The translations under genes and the position numbers were made by a program. The notes under the pieces were generated by a model. The model did not search any database. It saw only the letters and a list, made by a program, of their open reading frames with translations, and was not told where the DNA came from. A stretch of DNA of 64,000 nucleotides from an uncultured Dokdonia sp. (lineage in GTDB: Bacteria; Bacteroidota; Bacteroidia; Flavobacteriales; Flavobacteriaceae): assembly GCF_947492815.1 (NCBI RefSeq), contig NZ_CANLOB010000001.1:482818-546817 (forward strand). The letters are read 5' to 3'. This document shows positions 27,058-35,915 of this stretch, in pieces. The first letter of the stretch is position 1. Every line of letters begins with the position of its first letter.

Positions 27058-27216
27058 ATGACTTCAATAAAAAAGTTAAATAAAACAACGATTCTTTTTA
27101 TCCTAATATTTGTATTGGGACTCGTTGTTATTGGACTATACGTCAATAATTCTTTTAATGAAAATGGCAATCATACTTCTACTCCTGCTTCTCAAATAGA
27201 AAATATAGCAAGTTAA
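27058..27216 (+). CDS. small single-helix membrane protein
   Basis: A 52-residue ORF, MTSIKKLNKTTILFILIFVL followed by GLVVIGLYVNNSF. It has one transmembrane helix (about 11-31), a basic N-terminus (inside by the positive-inside rule) and a polar C-terminal tail. It lies alone in front of the candidate oriC region. Composition is unlike random AT-rich frame, but expression is unproven. Confidence 0.45.
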   Translation: MTSIKKLNKTTILFILIFVLGLVVIGLYVNNSFNENGNHTSTPASQIENIAS

Positions 27217-27780
27217 CTATCACTCATTTATTTAGTTTTTATTTTTTTATTTCAATTTCTAATAATTTCACTTATCAACATATAATATATATATCATTTC
27301 TTTTTCTTTAAAAATTTAAAAAAATATGATGATTATAATAGGTTGTGAATAGCGGTATAACTTTTTGATCATTTTTTTTGATTTGTTACTTACTATGAGT
27401 TATTCACTACTTATGAAAAGTAAAAAATAGTTATATCTCTTGATAATAGGTATTTTACAAATAACTATTCACAATTGTTGAAAACCTAAACTGACAACAT
27501 TTTGAAGATAATTTATACTGTTAGTTATTAAATATGGGATGTAAAATGATGGATAGAATTGATAAAAACTAATCAAATAAAAAGTTGTGAGATAATTTTA
27601 GAGCCTGTATTGTAAAAAAAATAATAGTATCCAATTTCAGTTATTAATAAATTTTAAAAGTTATTGACAAATGCTATTCACAGTTTATAAACAGGTATTA
27701 CGTATTCAACAAAAACAGTGTTGTATTGTTTATTAAAAGTGTATACGCTTTCGCGAAAGCGCACACTATAAACGTTAGAG
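27217..27780. other. candidate replication origin region
   Basis: A gene-free, extremely AT-rich stretch. Four DnaA-box-like 9-mers lie within 340 nt: CTATTCACA at 27344-27352 (minus), 27465-27473 and 27674-27682, and TTATTCACT at 27400-27408. Each differs from the TTWTNCACA consensus at one position. An AT-only tract near 27280-27340 could be an unwinding element. The palindrome at 27747-27760 closes the region before rpiB. Origin status is inferred from box clustering, AT content and the parS-like site and rnpA in the same window; dnaA is not present. Confidence 0.45.
27747..27760. repeat. GCTTTCGCGAAAGC palindrome, perfect core
   Basis: Intergenic copy between the DnaA-box-like cluster and the rpiB promoter box; C/G flanks extend it to 16 nt. 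Confidence 0.95.
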
Positions 27781-27786
27781 TTTATA

Positions 27787-27794
27787 TAAATTTG
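27787..27794 (+). promoter_or_regulatory. flavobacterial -7 box for rpiB
   Basis: TAAATTTG followed by C, 22 nt before the rpiB ATG. Confidence 0.55.
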
Positions 27795-27816
27795 CAAAAA
27801 CAAATACAAGAGACTC

Positions 27817-28248
27817 ATGAAAATTGCTATTGGAAATGATCACGCAGGACCTGATTACAAACATACTATTGTAAAGTACTTAGAAAGTGAAGGACATAAA
27901 GTAACAAATTATGGAACAGATACGACAGATAGTGTTGATTATCCAGATTTTGGACACTTAGTAGCTAAAGATGTAGAAAATGGTGTTGTAGATTTTGGTA
28001 TAGTAATTTGTGGTAGTGGAAACGGTATTGCAATGAGTGTTAATAAACATAAAAATGTACGTGCAGCTCTTTGTTGGATGAAAGAGATAGCTGAATTAGC
28101 AAGGCAACATAATAATGCAAATGTAATTAGTATTCCTGCTAGATATACATCAGAAAATCAAGCCTTAGAAATGGTTAAAACGTTTTTAATTACAGATTTT
28201 GAAGGAGGACGTCACCAGCGTCGTGTAGATAAAATATCACATTGTTAA
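27817..28248 (+). CDS. rpiB: ribose-5-phosphate isomerase B
   Basis: A 143-residue RpiB/LacAB-type isomerase that interconverts ribose-5-phosphate and ribulose-5-phosphate in the pentose phosphate pathway. It begins MKIAIGNDHAGPDYK, with the His of the DHAG motif, has the phosphate-binding GSGNGIAMSVNKH loop (about 68-80) and the conserved HNNANVISIPAR. The catalytic-region Cys precedes GSGNG (VICGSGNG). Length is normal. A promoter box is close upstream and a GNAT gene follows after 30 nt. Confidence 0.95.
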   Translation: MKIAIGNDHAGPDYKHTIVKYLESEGHKVTNYGTDTTDSVDYPDFGHLVAKDVENGVVDFGIVICGSGNGIAMSVNKHKNVRAALCWMKEIAELARQHNNANVISIPARYTSENQALEMVKTFLITDFEGGRHQRRVDKISHC

Positions 28249-28278
28249 TGTTAAAAAAATCGCTTTGCGAATATTATA

Positions 28279-28737
28279 ATGCAAACCAAGCCACTTCTTT
28301 TTAAAGTAAAATCATATACAAATCTTAGTAGAGATGAGTTATATACAATGCTTCAATTACGAGCTGAGGTTTTTGTGGTTGAGCAAGATTGTGTATACCA
28401 AGATATCGATGGTAAAGATGATATAGCTTTACACGTATTAGGATATAAAGAAAAAGAACTTGTTGCTTATACACGTATTTTCCCACCAAAAACATACTTT
28501 GAATATGCTAGTATTGGTAGGGTAGTGGTACGTGCTTCAGAACGTAAACATGCTTATGGGTATGATCTCATGAAAAAATCTATAGAGGCAGTCGAACATA
28601 CTTATAATACGACGACCATTAAAATTTCAGCACAAACGTATTTAAAATCATTTTACAACAATCTAGGATTTAAAGAAGTAGGAGAGGGGTACTTAGAAGA
28701 TGGAATTCCGCATATAGGAATGATAAAAACTTCTTAG
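28279..28737 (+). CDS. GNAT acetyltransferase, ElaA family
   Basis: A 152-residue protein with the ElaA-like signature LRAEVFVVEQDCVYQDIDGKD followed by ALHVLGY, acetyl-CoA-binding strand SIGRVVVRASERKHAYGYDLM and YNNLGFKEVGEGYLEDGIPH. Substrate is unknown. It probably shares a transcript with rpiB. Confidence 0.85.
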   Translation: MQTKPLLFKVKSYTNLSRDELYTMLQLRAEVFVVEQDCVYQDIDGKDDIALHVLGYKEKELVAYTRIFPPKTYFEYASIGRVVVRASERKHAYGYDLMKKSIEAVEHTYNTTTIKISAQTYLKSFYNNLGFKEVGEGYLEDGIPHIGMIKTS

Positions 28738-28798
28738 GATAAACTACCCTCAAGGTAAGTGTCGGAGTATTAAACTCTTTGGTAGTTCCAATAAATAA

Positions 28799-29617
28799 CT
28801 ATTTTTTATAGGTTACTCTTTTATCAAAAGGAAGTCCTAATTGATAACTGAGTACATCTGTTTGTGTTTCATCAACAATATCTAACCCAAATTCAATTTT
28901 ACTAGGATCATCATATAAAAATGTTCCAAATAAACGATCCCAAATAGATAGAATATTTCCGTAGTTGGTATCTGTCCACGGCATTTCTCTATGATGATGA
29001 AAACGATGCATTCCTGGTGTTACAATAATAAGACTTAATGCTCTATCAAATTTTTCAGGTACTGCAAAACGTGTATGCGTCCAATACGTAAAAAAGATAG
29101 TAATGATACGATATAACAGGTAAAATGAAATAGGCATACCAGTAATAAGAACTGCAAACAGTGCTGCCACTTCTCTCATTATAAAATCTACAGGATGATG
29201 TCTAGTTCCAGAAGTAACATCTAAATGTGTGTCACTATGATGTACCGTATGTAAATGCCAAAGCCATTTATTTTTATGCAAAAAGTAATGTACTCCGTAT
29301 TGCGCAATAAGATCTAATAACAATAATGATATAATAAGTTCTACCCAAACAGGAGCTTCAAACCAATGTAATAGTCCAAATTGTGCTTCTTGTCCCCATA
29401 AAAAAATACCTGCTGTGGCAATACCAAAAATGGTATTAATTATCATTGTAAAAGAAAGAAGTGTGAGGTTGGTACGAGCGTGTTTCCATTTTTTATAGCT
29501 ATTTTTTCGAAAAGGATAATAACCTTCCAATACCCAAAAAAGAGTGATAACAGCAATAAGCCAAATCAATTTTTGCCAAATAGGCATAGTTTCAAAAAAA
29601 TACAGAAATGCTTCCAT
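28799..29617 (-). CDS. sterol desaturase / fatty acid hydroxylase family protein
   Basis: A 272-residue membrane protein with four to five transmembrane helices and the histidine clusters of the fatty acid hydroxylase superfamily: HYFLHKNKWLWHLHTVHHSD (about 114-133) and HRFHHHREMPWTDTNYG (about 213-229). These bind a di-iron centre. It likely hydroxylates a membrane lipid or carotenoid-type substrate. Its ATG follows the OmpA gene's stop with no gap (TAAATG), so translation is probably coupled. Confidence 0.85.
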   Translation of the reverse strand: MEAFLYFFETMPIWQKLIWLIAVITLFWVLEGYYPFRKNSYKKWKHARTNLTLLSFTMIINTIFGIATAGIFLWGQEAQFGLLHWFEAPVWVELIISLLLLDLIAQYGVHYFLHKNKWLWHLHTVHHSDTHLDVTSGTRHHPVDFIMREVAALFAVLITGMPISFYLLYRIITIFFTYWTHTRFAVPEKFDRALSLIIVTPGMHRFHHHREMPWTDTNYGNILSIWDRLFGTFLYDDPSKIEFGLDIVDETQTDVLSYQLGLPFDKRVTYKK

Positions 29618-30493
29618 TTACTTCTTTTTCTTCTTTTTCACGTATGTTACAAGAATCTCAACACGTCTATCTAATGTGGTGTCTCCTCCCAAAGGATATT
29701 TACTTCCAAAACCTTCGTAACGCATTCGTTTTTTTGAAACACCATTTTTAGCTAAATAATCATACACAAATTTTGCACGAGAAACCGAGAGGTTTCGTTT
29801 ACCTGTTTTTAAATCAATCGCATCACGGCCTTTCCCTACACAACATACATGACCTTGTATTTTAAAAATGATATTATCATTTTCTTTAAGAAATTTAGCA
29901 AGGGTTCTTAAGTTCTTATAAGAACTTCCTTTAATATAACTATAGTTAATTTTAAAAAGGATATTGTCTAATAAAATACGATCTCCTTTTACGATAGTGT
30001 CTGTAAAAGATTTATAACGTTTTTCCTCAACAGCTTTTACGATTTCTTTTTCTGTTTCTTTCTCTTCAGGAGTTACAACTTTTGGTTGTTTAATAGAAAC
30101 AATAATTTCTACTTTACGATTGAGTTTACGTTGTATTTCATTAGTAATATCATCAAGTCGGGTGAGTAATAATTCTCCTTTTCCATCAGAGTTTTTGATA
30201 ATTGTATCAGAAATACCTTGTGCAGAAAAAATAGCTTTGATCGCATCTGCTCGTTGTTGAGAAAGCTTTTTATTGTAAGCATCACTTCCTCGATCATCAC
30301 AATATCCATAGATAGAAATATCTTCTATTTTATCCTTAGGAAGGCTTGCTATAAAACGATTAAGTTTAGCAATTTCTATTTTAGTTATATCATATTGATC
30401 TGTATCAAAAAAAGTCTCGTGAGATCTATCTATTTGCGCAACAGAGATCACCGTATATAGTAAAAAGGCAATATGTATATAAAAGTGCTTAAT
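29618..30493 (-). CDS. OmpA family protein with two OmpA-like domains, ATT start
   Basis: The frame from the ATT at 30491-30493 gives 291 residues starting (I/M)KHFYIHIAFLLYTVISVAQ, a good signal peptide ending at VAQ. The usual ORF start, GTG at 30451, would cut this signal in half. No in-frame ATG exists between the preceding in-frame TAA and the signal. Two OmpA-type peptidoglycan-binding modules follow: the first with YCDDRGSDAYNKKLSQQRAD, the second with GHVCCVGKGRD, then LSVSRAKFVYDYL and YEGFG. The start is 4 nt after the S41 protease stop and the sterol desaturase follows directly. It is probably a periplasmic or outer-membrane anchor. Confidence 0.82.
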   Translation of the reverse strand: MKHFYIHIAFLLYTVISVAQIDRSHETFFDTDQYDITKIEIAKLNRFIASLPKDKIEDISIYGYCDDRGSDAYNKKLSQQRADAIKAIFSAQGISDTIIKNSDGKGELLLTRLDDITNEIQRKLNRKVEIIVSIKQPKVVTPEEKETEKEIVKAVEEKRYKSFTDTIVKGDRILLDNILFKINYSYIKGSSYKNLRTLAKFLKENDNIIFKIQGHVCCVGKGRDAIDLKTGKRNLSVSRAKFVYDYLAKNGVSKKRMRYEGFGSKYPLGGDTTLDRRVEILVTYVKKKKKK

Positions 30494-30497
30494 AGGT

Positions 30498-32120
30498 TTA
30501 TTTTAAAGTGTTCTCATAACGTTCAGTATCATTAAGAATACTAACTGCTTCTGCTATTTCTTTATTATTTAGTAGTTGATACTCATATAACCCATCACGA
30601 TAGAAATAACGTTTTACAATTTCATCAACAAGTAAATTTTGAATTTCTTCCTGACGATCATCAAGTTCTTTATTTTTTGCTTGCTCTATACTATTTTCTA
30701 ATTGATTGTATATAGAAGAAACATCCTTTTTTAAACCATCTTTTTCTGCTTGTTCTAACGCTTTCGCGAAAGCTATCTCAGTCTCAGTTTCATATTTAAA
30801 ATTTGTCTTTTTTAAGAACTTTTTGAATTCTTCATAATCGGCATCTGTAAAATTGAACTCATCTAAATTTGCATACTGATGTTTGTAATAGTATTCTGTT
30901 GCATATTCAAATATGGCATTGTCTTTACTTAATGCTTTTGTGATAGGACTCATTTTTGCAGACGTAATTTCTATATCTGGAAAAACACCACCACCGTCAA
31001 ATACTTTACGACCGTTTCTTGTTTTAAATTCTTTATAATCTTGAGCATCTGTACGTACTGCATTTCCTTTTTCATCTCTATTCCAATAATCTAATGCTTG
31101 TATACAACGACCACTAGGAGTAAAATAACGAGAGATCGTTACTTTAAGTTGTGTACCATAGGTAAGTGGCTTAGGACGTTGTACAAGACCTTTTCCAAAG
31201 CTACGAGCACCTATTACTACAGCGCGATCGTAATCTTGTAATCCTCCTGTTACAATTTCACTAGCCGAAGCACTACGGCCATTAATTAATATAGCTAAAG
31301 GAATCTCTGTATCTACTGGATCTTCTTTTGTCTTATAGGTCTTATTGTATTTTTTTACAACAGATTTGGTAGTAGTGATAACTTCTCCTTTAGGTAAAAA
31401 TAAATTACAAATACGAATTGCCTCTACAAGTAATCCACCTCCATTTCCTCTAAGGTCAAGTATGATTTTTTCTGCCCCATCATTTTTTAAACTAATAAGT
31501 GCTTCTTTTACTTGAGCAGATGCTTTTTTATTAAACTTCGTTAAAACAATATATCCTGTATTATCATTGATAAGTTTATAGAAAGGAACAGCATCTACAT
31601 CTACCTCTGCTCTTTTTATAGTTGTTTGTGCCGTTTTACCTTGTCGTAAGTAGGTTATATTAAGATCACTTCCAGGAGCTCCTTTTAATAAGTCGCCCGC
31701 GTCCCCCTCAAAGTCAGTTACAGTGATATCACCTATTTTTATAATTTGATCTCCAGCCTTAAGACCAGCTTTATCTGCCGGATAGCCTTTACGAGGTTCT
31801 ATAATAGTCATTACTTTATCCTTAGTACGAACGGTAGATCCAATACCAGAGTATTCCCCACTCCTATTGATTTTTGCATCTTCTACCTCTTGCTCTGTCC
31901 AATACTTTGTATATGGATCAAGATCATCTAGCATACCCTCAATAGCTGCATCCATGAGTTCTGCAGGATTAGTTTCATCTACATAATTCATGTTTAACTC
32001 TTTAAAAAGAGTTGTAAAAATTTCTATTTGTTTTGCAATCTCAAAAAAATCGCTTTTAAAACTTACGGTTGTAAAAAGGATAACAACAGCAATAACGGGA
32101 ATGATAATTTTCTTTTTCAT
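30498..32120 (-). CDS. S41 family C-terminal processing peptidase
   Basis: A 540-residue periplasmic serine protease with an N-terminal membrane or signal segment (about 4-20). A PDZ domain lies at about 85-165 (GYPADKAGLKAGDQIIKIGD). The catalytic Ser is in NGRSASASEIV (about 285) and the Lys in GARSFGKGLVQ (about 312). The about 150-residue C-terminal region is typical of Bacteroidota tail-specific proteases. The palindrome at 30760-30773 encodes AFAKA in the C-terminal helix region. It sits in the rnpA-DUF4349-S41-OmpA run, suggesting an envelope maintenance role. Confidence 0.93.
   Translation of the reverse strand: MKKKIIIPVIAVVILFTTVSFKSDFFEIAKQIEIFTTLFKELNMNYVDETNPAELMDAAIEGMLDDLDPYTKYWTEQEVEDAKINRSGEYSGIGSTVRTKDKVMTIIEPRKGYPADKAGLKAGDQIIKIGDITVTDFEGDAGDLLKGAPGSDLNITYLRQGKTAQTTIKRAEVDVDAVPFYKLINDNTGYIVLTKFNKKASAQVKEALISLKNDGAEKIILDLRGNGGGLLVEAIRICNLFLPKGEVITTTKSVVKKYNKTYKTKEDPVDTEIPLAILINGRSASASEIVTGGLQDYDRAVVIGARSFGKGLVQRPKPLTYGTQLKVTISRYFTPSGRCIQALDYWNRDEKGNAVRTDAQDYKEFKTRNGRKVFDGGGVFPDIEITSAKMSPITKALSKDNAIFEYATEYYYKHQYANLDEFNFTDADYEEFKKFLKKTNFKYETETEIAFAKALEQAEKDGLKKDVSSIYNQLENSIEQAKNKELDDRQEEIQNLLVDEIVKRYFYRDGLYEYQLLNNKEIAEAVSILNDTERYENTLK
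30760..30773. repeat. GCTTTCGCGAAAGC palindrome, perfect core
   Basis: Copy inside the S41 protease gene, read as IAFAKAL. Confidence 0.95.
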
Positions 32121-32212
32121 AAACTCATACTATCTTCGATATGACTAGGGTTTTAGAACATACTATACCTAGTGTATATGTAAAACCCAACATCGGTATT
32201 TATATTGTTTAC

Positions 32213-32226
32213 GCTTTCGCGAAAGC
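32213..32226. repeat. GCTTTCGCGAAAGC palindrome, perfect core
   Basis: Full 20-mer at 32210-32229, abutting the DUF4349 stop codon (32230-32232) inside the operon gap. Confidence 0.95.
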
Positions 32227-32229
32227 GTA

Positions 32230-33084
32230 CTATTTCTTTTTTCTTTTCTTCATCCAACGACGAATCATAAAAACACCTAAGACCACTAAGATAATAAAAG
32301 GCCAGACGTGTAGCAACCCAAGGAAGAATTCTGAAATACCATTCCATCCATTTTTAAGTGCATTTACCATTTTACTTCCATAAGAAATCGTAACGCCTCT
32401 TTCTGAAGTTGTTTTATAAAAGTAAATAGTAATTGTACTTTCTGAAACTTGATTTTGGAGGTATTGTAGTCTGCCTTCACGAGCTTCTATCTCTTCGCGT
32501 ATTTTTGAGAGTTCGCGTTCTATCTCTAGCATTTCTTTTACATCTTTAGCCTTAGACAGTAGTTCTAAATATCGTTTTTCTAACGTCCTTTTTGCTTTAA
32601 GACGCGCATTGAGATCTACAAATTCTTCGGTAACATCACGTTGGGAAATTGTTTTTTCTTCAAAATAAGTAACTCCATCAGAAATGGTTTGAATTACAGT
32701 ATCAAAACTTTCGGAAGGAATTCGTATGGTTAAATTTTGATAATGAGAATTGTAGTTTTTTCCAGTATTATCTCGTTGTACATATCCTTTTGCATTACGT
32801 ACAGCATCTAGTATTTTTTGGTGTGTTTTTGCAAGGTCTTGTGTTTCAAAACGGAGATTTCCTGTTTTGATAATTTTTTGAGATGTGGTTTGAGAAGGAG
32901 AAGGAGGTCTTTTTAAAGAAGCGACCTCTACAGGTTCAATATTTAAATCAAGATTTTGATTTCCAATAGGTGCAGAATAACCAAAGGAAGTAGTTCCTTC
33001 GGCATATTTAACATTATCGTATTCTGTACTTTCACAAGATAAAAGAACAAAAAAGCTAAGAATGAGTAGTAGTAATCGCATCAT
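32230..33084 (-). CDS. DUF4349 lipoprotein
   Basis: A 284-residue protein with lipobox FVLLSC (Cys about 17). The DUF4349 core contains IIKTGNLRFETQDL, VDLNARLKAKRTLEKRYLEL, a long coiled coil, and STITIYFYKT. A C-terminal transmembrane helix at about 253-273 is followed by RRWMKKRKKK. Family function is unknown; it is an envelope protein. It overlaps rnpA by 29 nt and is followed by a palindrome copy before the S41 gene. Confidence 0.85.
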   Translation of the reverse strand: MMRLLLLILSFFVLLSCESTEYDNVKYAEGTTSFGYSAPIGNQNLDLNIEPVEVASLKRPPSPSQTTSQKIIKTGNLRFETQDLAKTHQKILDAVRNAKGYVQRDNTGKNYNSHYQNLTIRIPSESFDTVIQTISDGVTYFEEKTISQRDVTEEFVDLNARLKAKRTLEKRYLELLSKAKDVKEMLEIERELSKIREEIEAREGRLQYLQNQVSESTITIYFYKTTSERGVTISYGSKMVNALKNGWNGISEFFLGLLHVWPFIILVVLGVFMIRRWMKKRKKK

Positions 33085-33445
33085 TAAATCGTTTTAATAC
33101 CTTGATCATAGCACGTTCCATTTCAGAATATGTTGCTATATCACGGCCAGTGTATATAATCAGCAATGCAAAAGTTGTGCCTTTTGTATCTACTAGATGC
33201 TTATGAGTGCGATAGGCTTCTCTCATGAGTCGTTTAATACGATTACGAGTGACAGCGAGTTTATGATTTCGTTTAGATACAGAAACACCTGTTTGCATTA
33301 CTATATCAGGATAGGGTAGTGGTGTTTCCAAAAAAACAATACGCAATGGAAATGCTTTTACAGAAGCACCTTCTATAAAAAGGGCATCAATAAGTTTTTT
33401 GGATTTTAGCTTTTCTTCTTTTGGAAATGTGTACGGTTGTGTCAT
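33056..33445 (-). CDS. rnpA: ribonuclease P protein component
   Basis: A 129-residue RnpA, the protein subunit of RNase P that matures tRNA 5' ends. It begins YTFPKEEKLKSKKLIDALF and carries the RNA-binding signature KLAVTRNRIKRLMREAYR (about 62-79), containing the RNR motif. rpmH, its usual neighbour, is not adjacent. The gene overlaps DUF4349 by 29 nt and has a promoter box just upstream. In many bacteria rnpA is origin-proximal. Confidence 0.93.
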   Translation of the reverse strand: MTQPYTFPKEEKLKSKKLIDALFIEGASVKAFPLRIVFLETPLPYPDIVMQTGVSVSKRNHKLAVTRNRIKRLMREAYRTHKHLVDTKGTTFALLIIYTGRDIATYSEMERAMIKVLKRFNDAITTTHS

Positions 33446-33461
33446 TTTAAAATCTAGCGTA

Positions 33462-33469
33462 CAAAAGTA
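33462..33469 (-). promoter_or_regulatory. flavobacterial -7 box for the rnpA operon
   Basis: TACTTTTG on the minus strand, 16 nt before the rnpA ATG, implying a very short leader. Confidence 0.55.
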
Positions 33470-33487
33470 TGCATTCTATCGGTTACA

Positions 33488-33964
33488 CTATCTAGGTAAG
33501 TTAATAGATCTATTAGGCGTAAGAGTTAGCTTATAATATTTTATAGTACCTTCCTGTGTATATGAAACAACAGCCTCGTCTCCTGTTAGTTCAAATAGTG
33601 TTTGTAGGTTTTTTTGACTTGAAGTCTCTGTTACTTTTGGACGCTCTCCATAAACAGGAGTTAGCACTTCTTTATTCTGTCCATTATCAATATAACTATT
33701 ATATAATCCAGCTTCATTACTAATAAGTGAGGCGCTAAATTCTTTAAAGTAGATACTATCTAACGTAATAGAATTATGAGAAGGGTCAAGTATTAATTTA
33801 ATATTATATCCAGCACCACCACCTCGAATACCAGCTACCCATTTTGAATAGCTTGCTTCTTTAAAGATGAGTGTACCTTGTTTTTCAAATGAAGTATTTT
33901 TATGACCTCCGCAACTAGACACAATGATTGTAATGATAATGAATGGCGCTATAAATAGTTTCAT
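33488..33964 (-). CDS. small lipoprotein, unknown function
   Basis: 158 residues from MKLFIAPFIIITIIVSSCGG; an upstream in-frame ATG would put nine extra residues before this signal peptide. The lipobox VSSC is clear. The mature part contains FKEASYSKWVAGIRGGGAGYN, LDSIYFKEFSASL and VSYTQEGTIKYYKLTL. I recognise no named domain. It stands alone between rnpA and the response regulator. Confidence 0.7.
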   Translation of the reverse strand: MKLFIAPFIIITIIVSSCGGHKNTSFEKQGTLIFKEASYSKWVAGIRGGGAGYNIKLILDPSHNSITLDSIYFKEFSASLISNEAGLYNSYIDNGQNKEVLTPVYGERPKVTETSSQKNLQTLFELTGDEAVVSYTQEGTIKYYKLTLTPNRSINLPR

Positions 33965-34153
33965 AAGTTTTGTTTTTGCTCTTAATAACATTCAATAGTA
34001 ATGCCATAAAGAAGATCGCGTATTCAACTTTATAAAGCTAATAGAAATTATATATCCACACAAAATTAATATACTATATCCGTACGATTAATAACCTAAG
34101 ATCATAAAAATAAGTAAGTTTTGATATAAACGAAAAATAATTCTTAAACTGAA

Positions 34154-34567
34154 TTATGCTGATTGATCCATAAAGATTTCTGATAATTGATCCATAGTTA
34201 CGGGTTTAATTAAAAAATCTGTAACTAAATTAATTGTTTTTGAACGTTCAATATCTACTGGATTAATAGAAGAGCTAACAATATATAGCGTAGAGTTTTT
34301 CAATTCTGGAAAATCGTATTCACTTAAATTATTTAGGAATTGCCAACCATTCATTACTGGCATATTTAAATCTAAAAGAATAACTTGAGGGATTTTACGC
34401 TCTTCCAGTTTTTTTAATGCACCTACAAAATAGTCTAAAGCTTCTTTTCCATTTTTAAAAATGAGAAGGTTTTTTACAAGGTTTTTCATATCTAATACCT
34501 TGGTGATGAGGTTAACATACATGTCATCATCATCAATAATGCATGCCATTTCAATTGGATATTTCAT
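34154..34567 (-). CDS. single-domain response regulator
   Basis: A 137-residue CheY-like receiver domain. The acidic pocket is IIDDDD (about 10-15), the phospho-acceptor Asp is in LLDLNMPVMNGW (about 66-70), the switch position is within IVSSSIN, and Lys-Pro is in FLIKPVT (about 121). There is no output domain. It lies 42 nt downstream of a PAS histidine kinase on the same strand and probably takes its phosphate. Confidence 0.9.
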   Translation of the reverse strand: MKYPIEMACIIDDDDMYVNLITKVLDMKNLVKNLLIFKNGKEALDYFVGALKKLEERKIPQVILLDLNMPVMNGWQFLNNLSEYDFPELKNSTLYIVSSSINPVDIERSKTINLVTDFLIKPVTMDQLSEIFMDQSA

Positions 34568-34609
34568 TGTAAGGGGGTAATGAAATTTATAGTTTAGTTA
34601 GTTGTTTTC

Positions 34610-35752
34610 TTATAATTGAACTGTAAATTTAGAACCTTTTCCAACGGTACTTTCTACAGTGATTTTTCCTCCTAAGGATTCTATTTGACTTTTTGTTAAA
34701 AATAAACCTAATCCTGTTGCATCTTCATGATTATGGAAAGTTTTATACATCTGAAAAAGCTGACTTCCATATTTTTCAAGATCTATCCCTAATCCATTAT
34801 CTTTTACGACAAGATAGTTCTTTTTATCTTCTTCGTATGTAAAAATATTTATTTCTGGATCTCTATCTGGATGCTTGTATTTAATGGCATTTGTTATAAG
34901 GTTATGCAATATACTTTCTAAATAGGCAGATACGTATGGAAACTCTTCTACCTCAGAAAATTCAGTATAATAAACAACTCTGTTTTGAATACTTATTTGC
35001 CGTATAGAACTTATAACTCTTTTATATACTTCTTCTACGTTTACAGTCTCTTTTTCTTTATTGACATTGGTTTGTAGTGTGACAATTTCGTTAAGATGTT
35101 TCAGAGTAACATCTAAGTTAGTGGCTATCTTAGAGAAATTATCAAAGAGTTCTGTTTGGTCCTTATCTAGGTTTTTAGTATCAAAAAGAGCAGTGGTTAA
35201 TTGTAAGTTACTCACATGAGATCTTAGATTATGTGAGACGATATGAGCAAAATTATACAGTCGTTTATTGTGTCCTTCAATAATATCTAAAGAAGCTTCT
35301 ATTTGTAGTTCTTTTTTCTTTTCATCGTCTATACTTTGAAAAACACCTCGTATACCTATAATTTCTCCGTCTTCATTTTTTAAAGGTTTTCCATGTGCTT
35401 TTGCCCAAAAAACTTCTTTGGTATATGTTACCATTTTAACTTCAGCCGAAAAAGATTCTCCTTGTGCACATGCAAAAAACAAATTAGTTGCTTTTTGCAT
35501 GTGTTCTTCGGCGTAAAATAAATACGATTGATTTAAAGTAGGTATATAAGTATCAGGAACTTTAAGTATTCTCCTCGCTTGCTTATCGAAATAACTTTTT
35601 TTGTTTACAAAATCTACACTCCAACCACCGGCCTGTGTAAGATTAGAGATTTCTTCATAATAGAAATCATCCATAGCAAAAAAGTTTTCTTTCTCTTCTG
35701 GTACGCGTTTTAGGGAAGGGCGTAAATGTTTTTTTATAGATTTTAACTCCAT
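34610..35752 (-). CDS. PAS-domain histidine kinase 1
   Basis: A 380-residue cytoplasmic kinase without membrane segments. A PAS-type sensor spans about 35-145 (GIRGVFQSIDDEKKKELQ is its end). The dimerisation domain has the unusual H-box HIVSHNLRSHVSNLQL (about 170). The catalytic domain has the N box NLITNAIKYKHP, the G1 box VVKDNGLGID and the G2 box GLGLFLTKSQIESLGG. It is paralogous along its whole length to the kinase at 35916-37076, so the pair arose by tandem duplication. It likely signals to the adjacent receiver. Confidence 0.9.
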   Translation of the reverse strand: MELKSIKKHLRPSLKRVPEEKENFFAMDDFYYEEISNLTQAGGWSVDFVNKKSYFDKQARRILKVPDTYIPTLNQSYLFYAEEHMQKATNLFFACAQGESFSAEVKMVTYTKEVFWAKAHGKPLKNEDGEIIGIRGVFQSIDDEKKKELQIEASLDIIEGHNKRLYNFAHIVSHNLRSHVSNLQLTTALFDTKNLDKDQTELFDNFSKIATNLDVTLKHLNEIVTLQTNVNKEKETVNVEEVYKRVISSIRQISIQNRVVYYTEFSEVEEFPYVSAYLESILHNLITNAIKYKHPDRDPEINIFTYEEDKKNYLVVKDNGLGIDLEKYGSQLFQMYKTFHNHEDATGLGLFLTKSQIESLGGKITVESTVGKGSKFTVQL

Positions 35753-35797
35753 AACAATTGAATGTTCAATGTGGTAAGGTAGTTAGAATTTTTTGAA

Positions 35798-35805
35798 CAA
35801 AGTTA
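35798..35805 (-). promoter_or_regulatory. flavobacterial -7 box for histidine kinase 1
   Basis: TAACTTTG on the minus strand, about 46 nt before the kinase start. It suggests that kinase 1 and the receiver are transcribed independently of kinase 2. Confidence 0.5.
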
Positions 35806-35915
35806 CTTTTTTTGAAGAAAATGAGTTTTTTGACGATAAATACATGTATTTTATCGATGTTTTAGTATTTAATATGTGGAAAAAACAATCAAATTGTTAA
35901 GGTTTAAAAAGAATA

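Noticed and set aside
27584..27594. GTTGTGAGATA as a fifth DnaA box in the candidate origin
   Set aside because: It does not fit the TTWTNCACA spacing once reversed.
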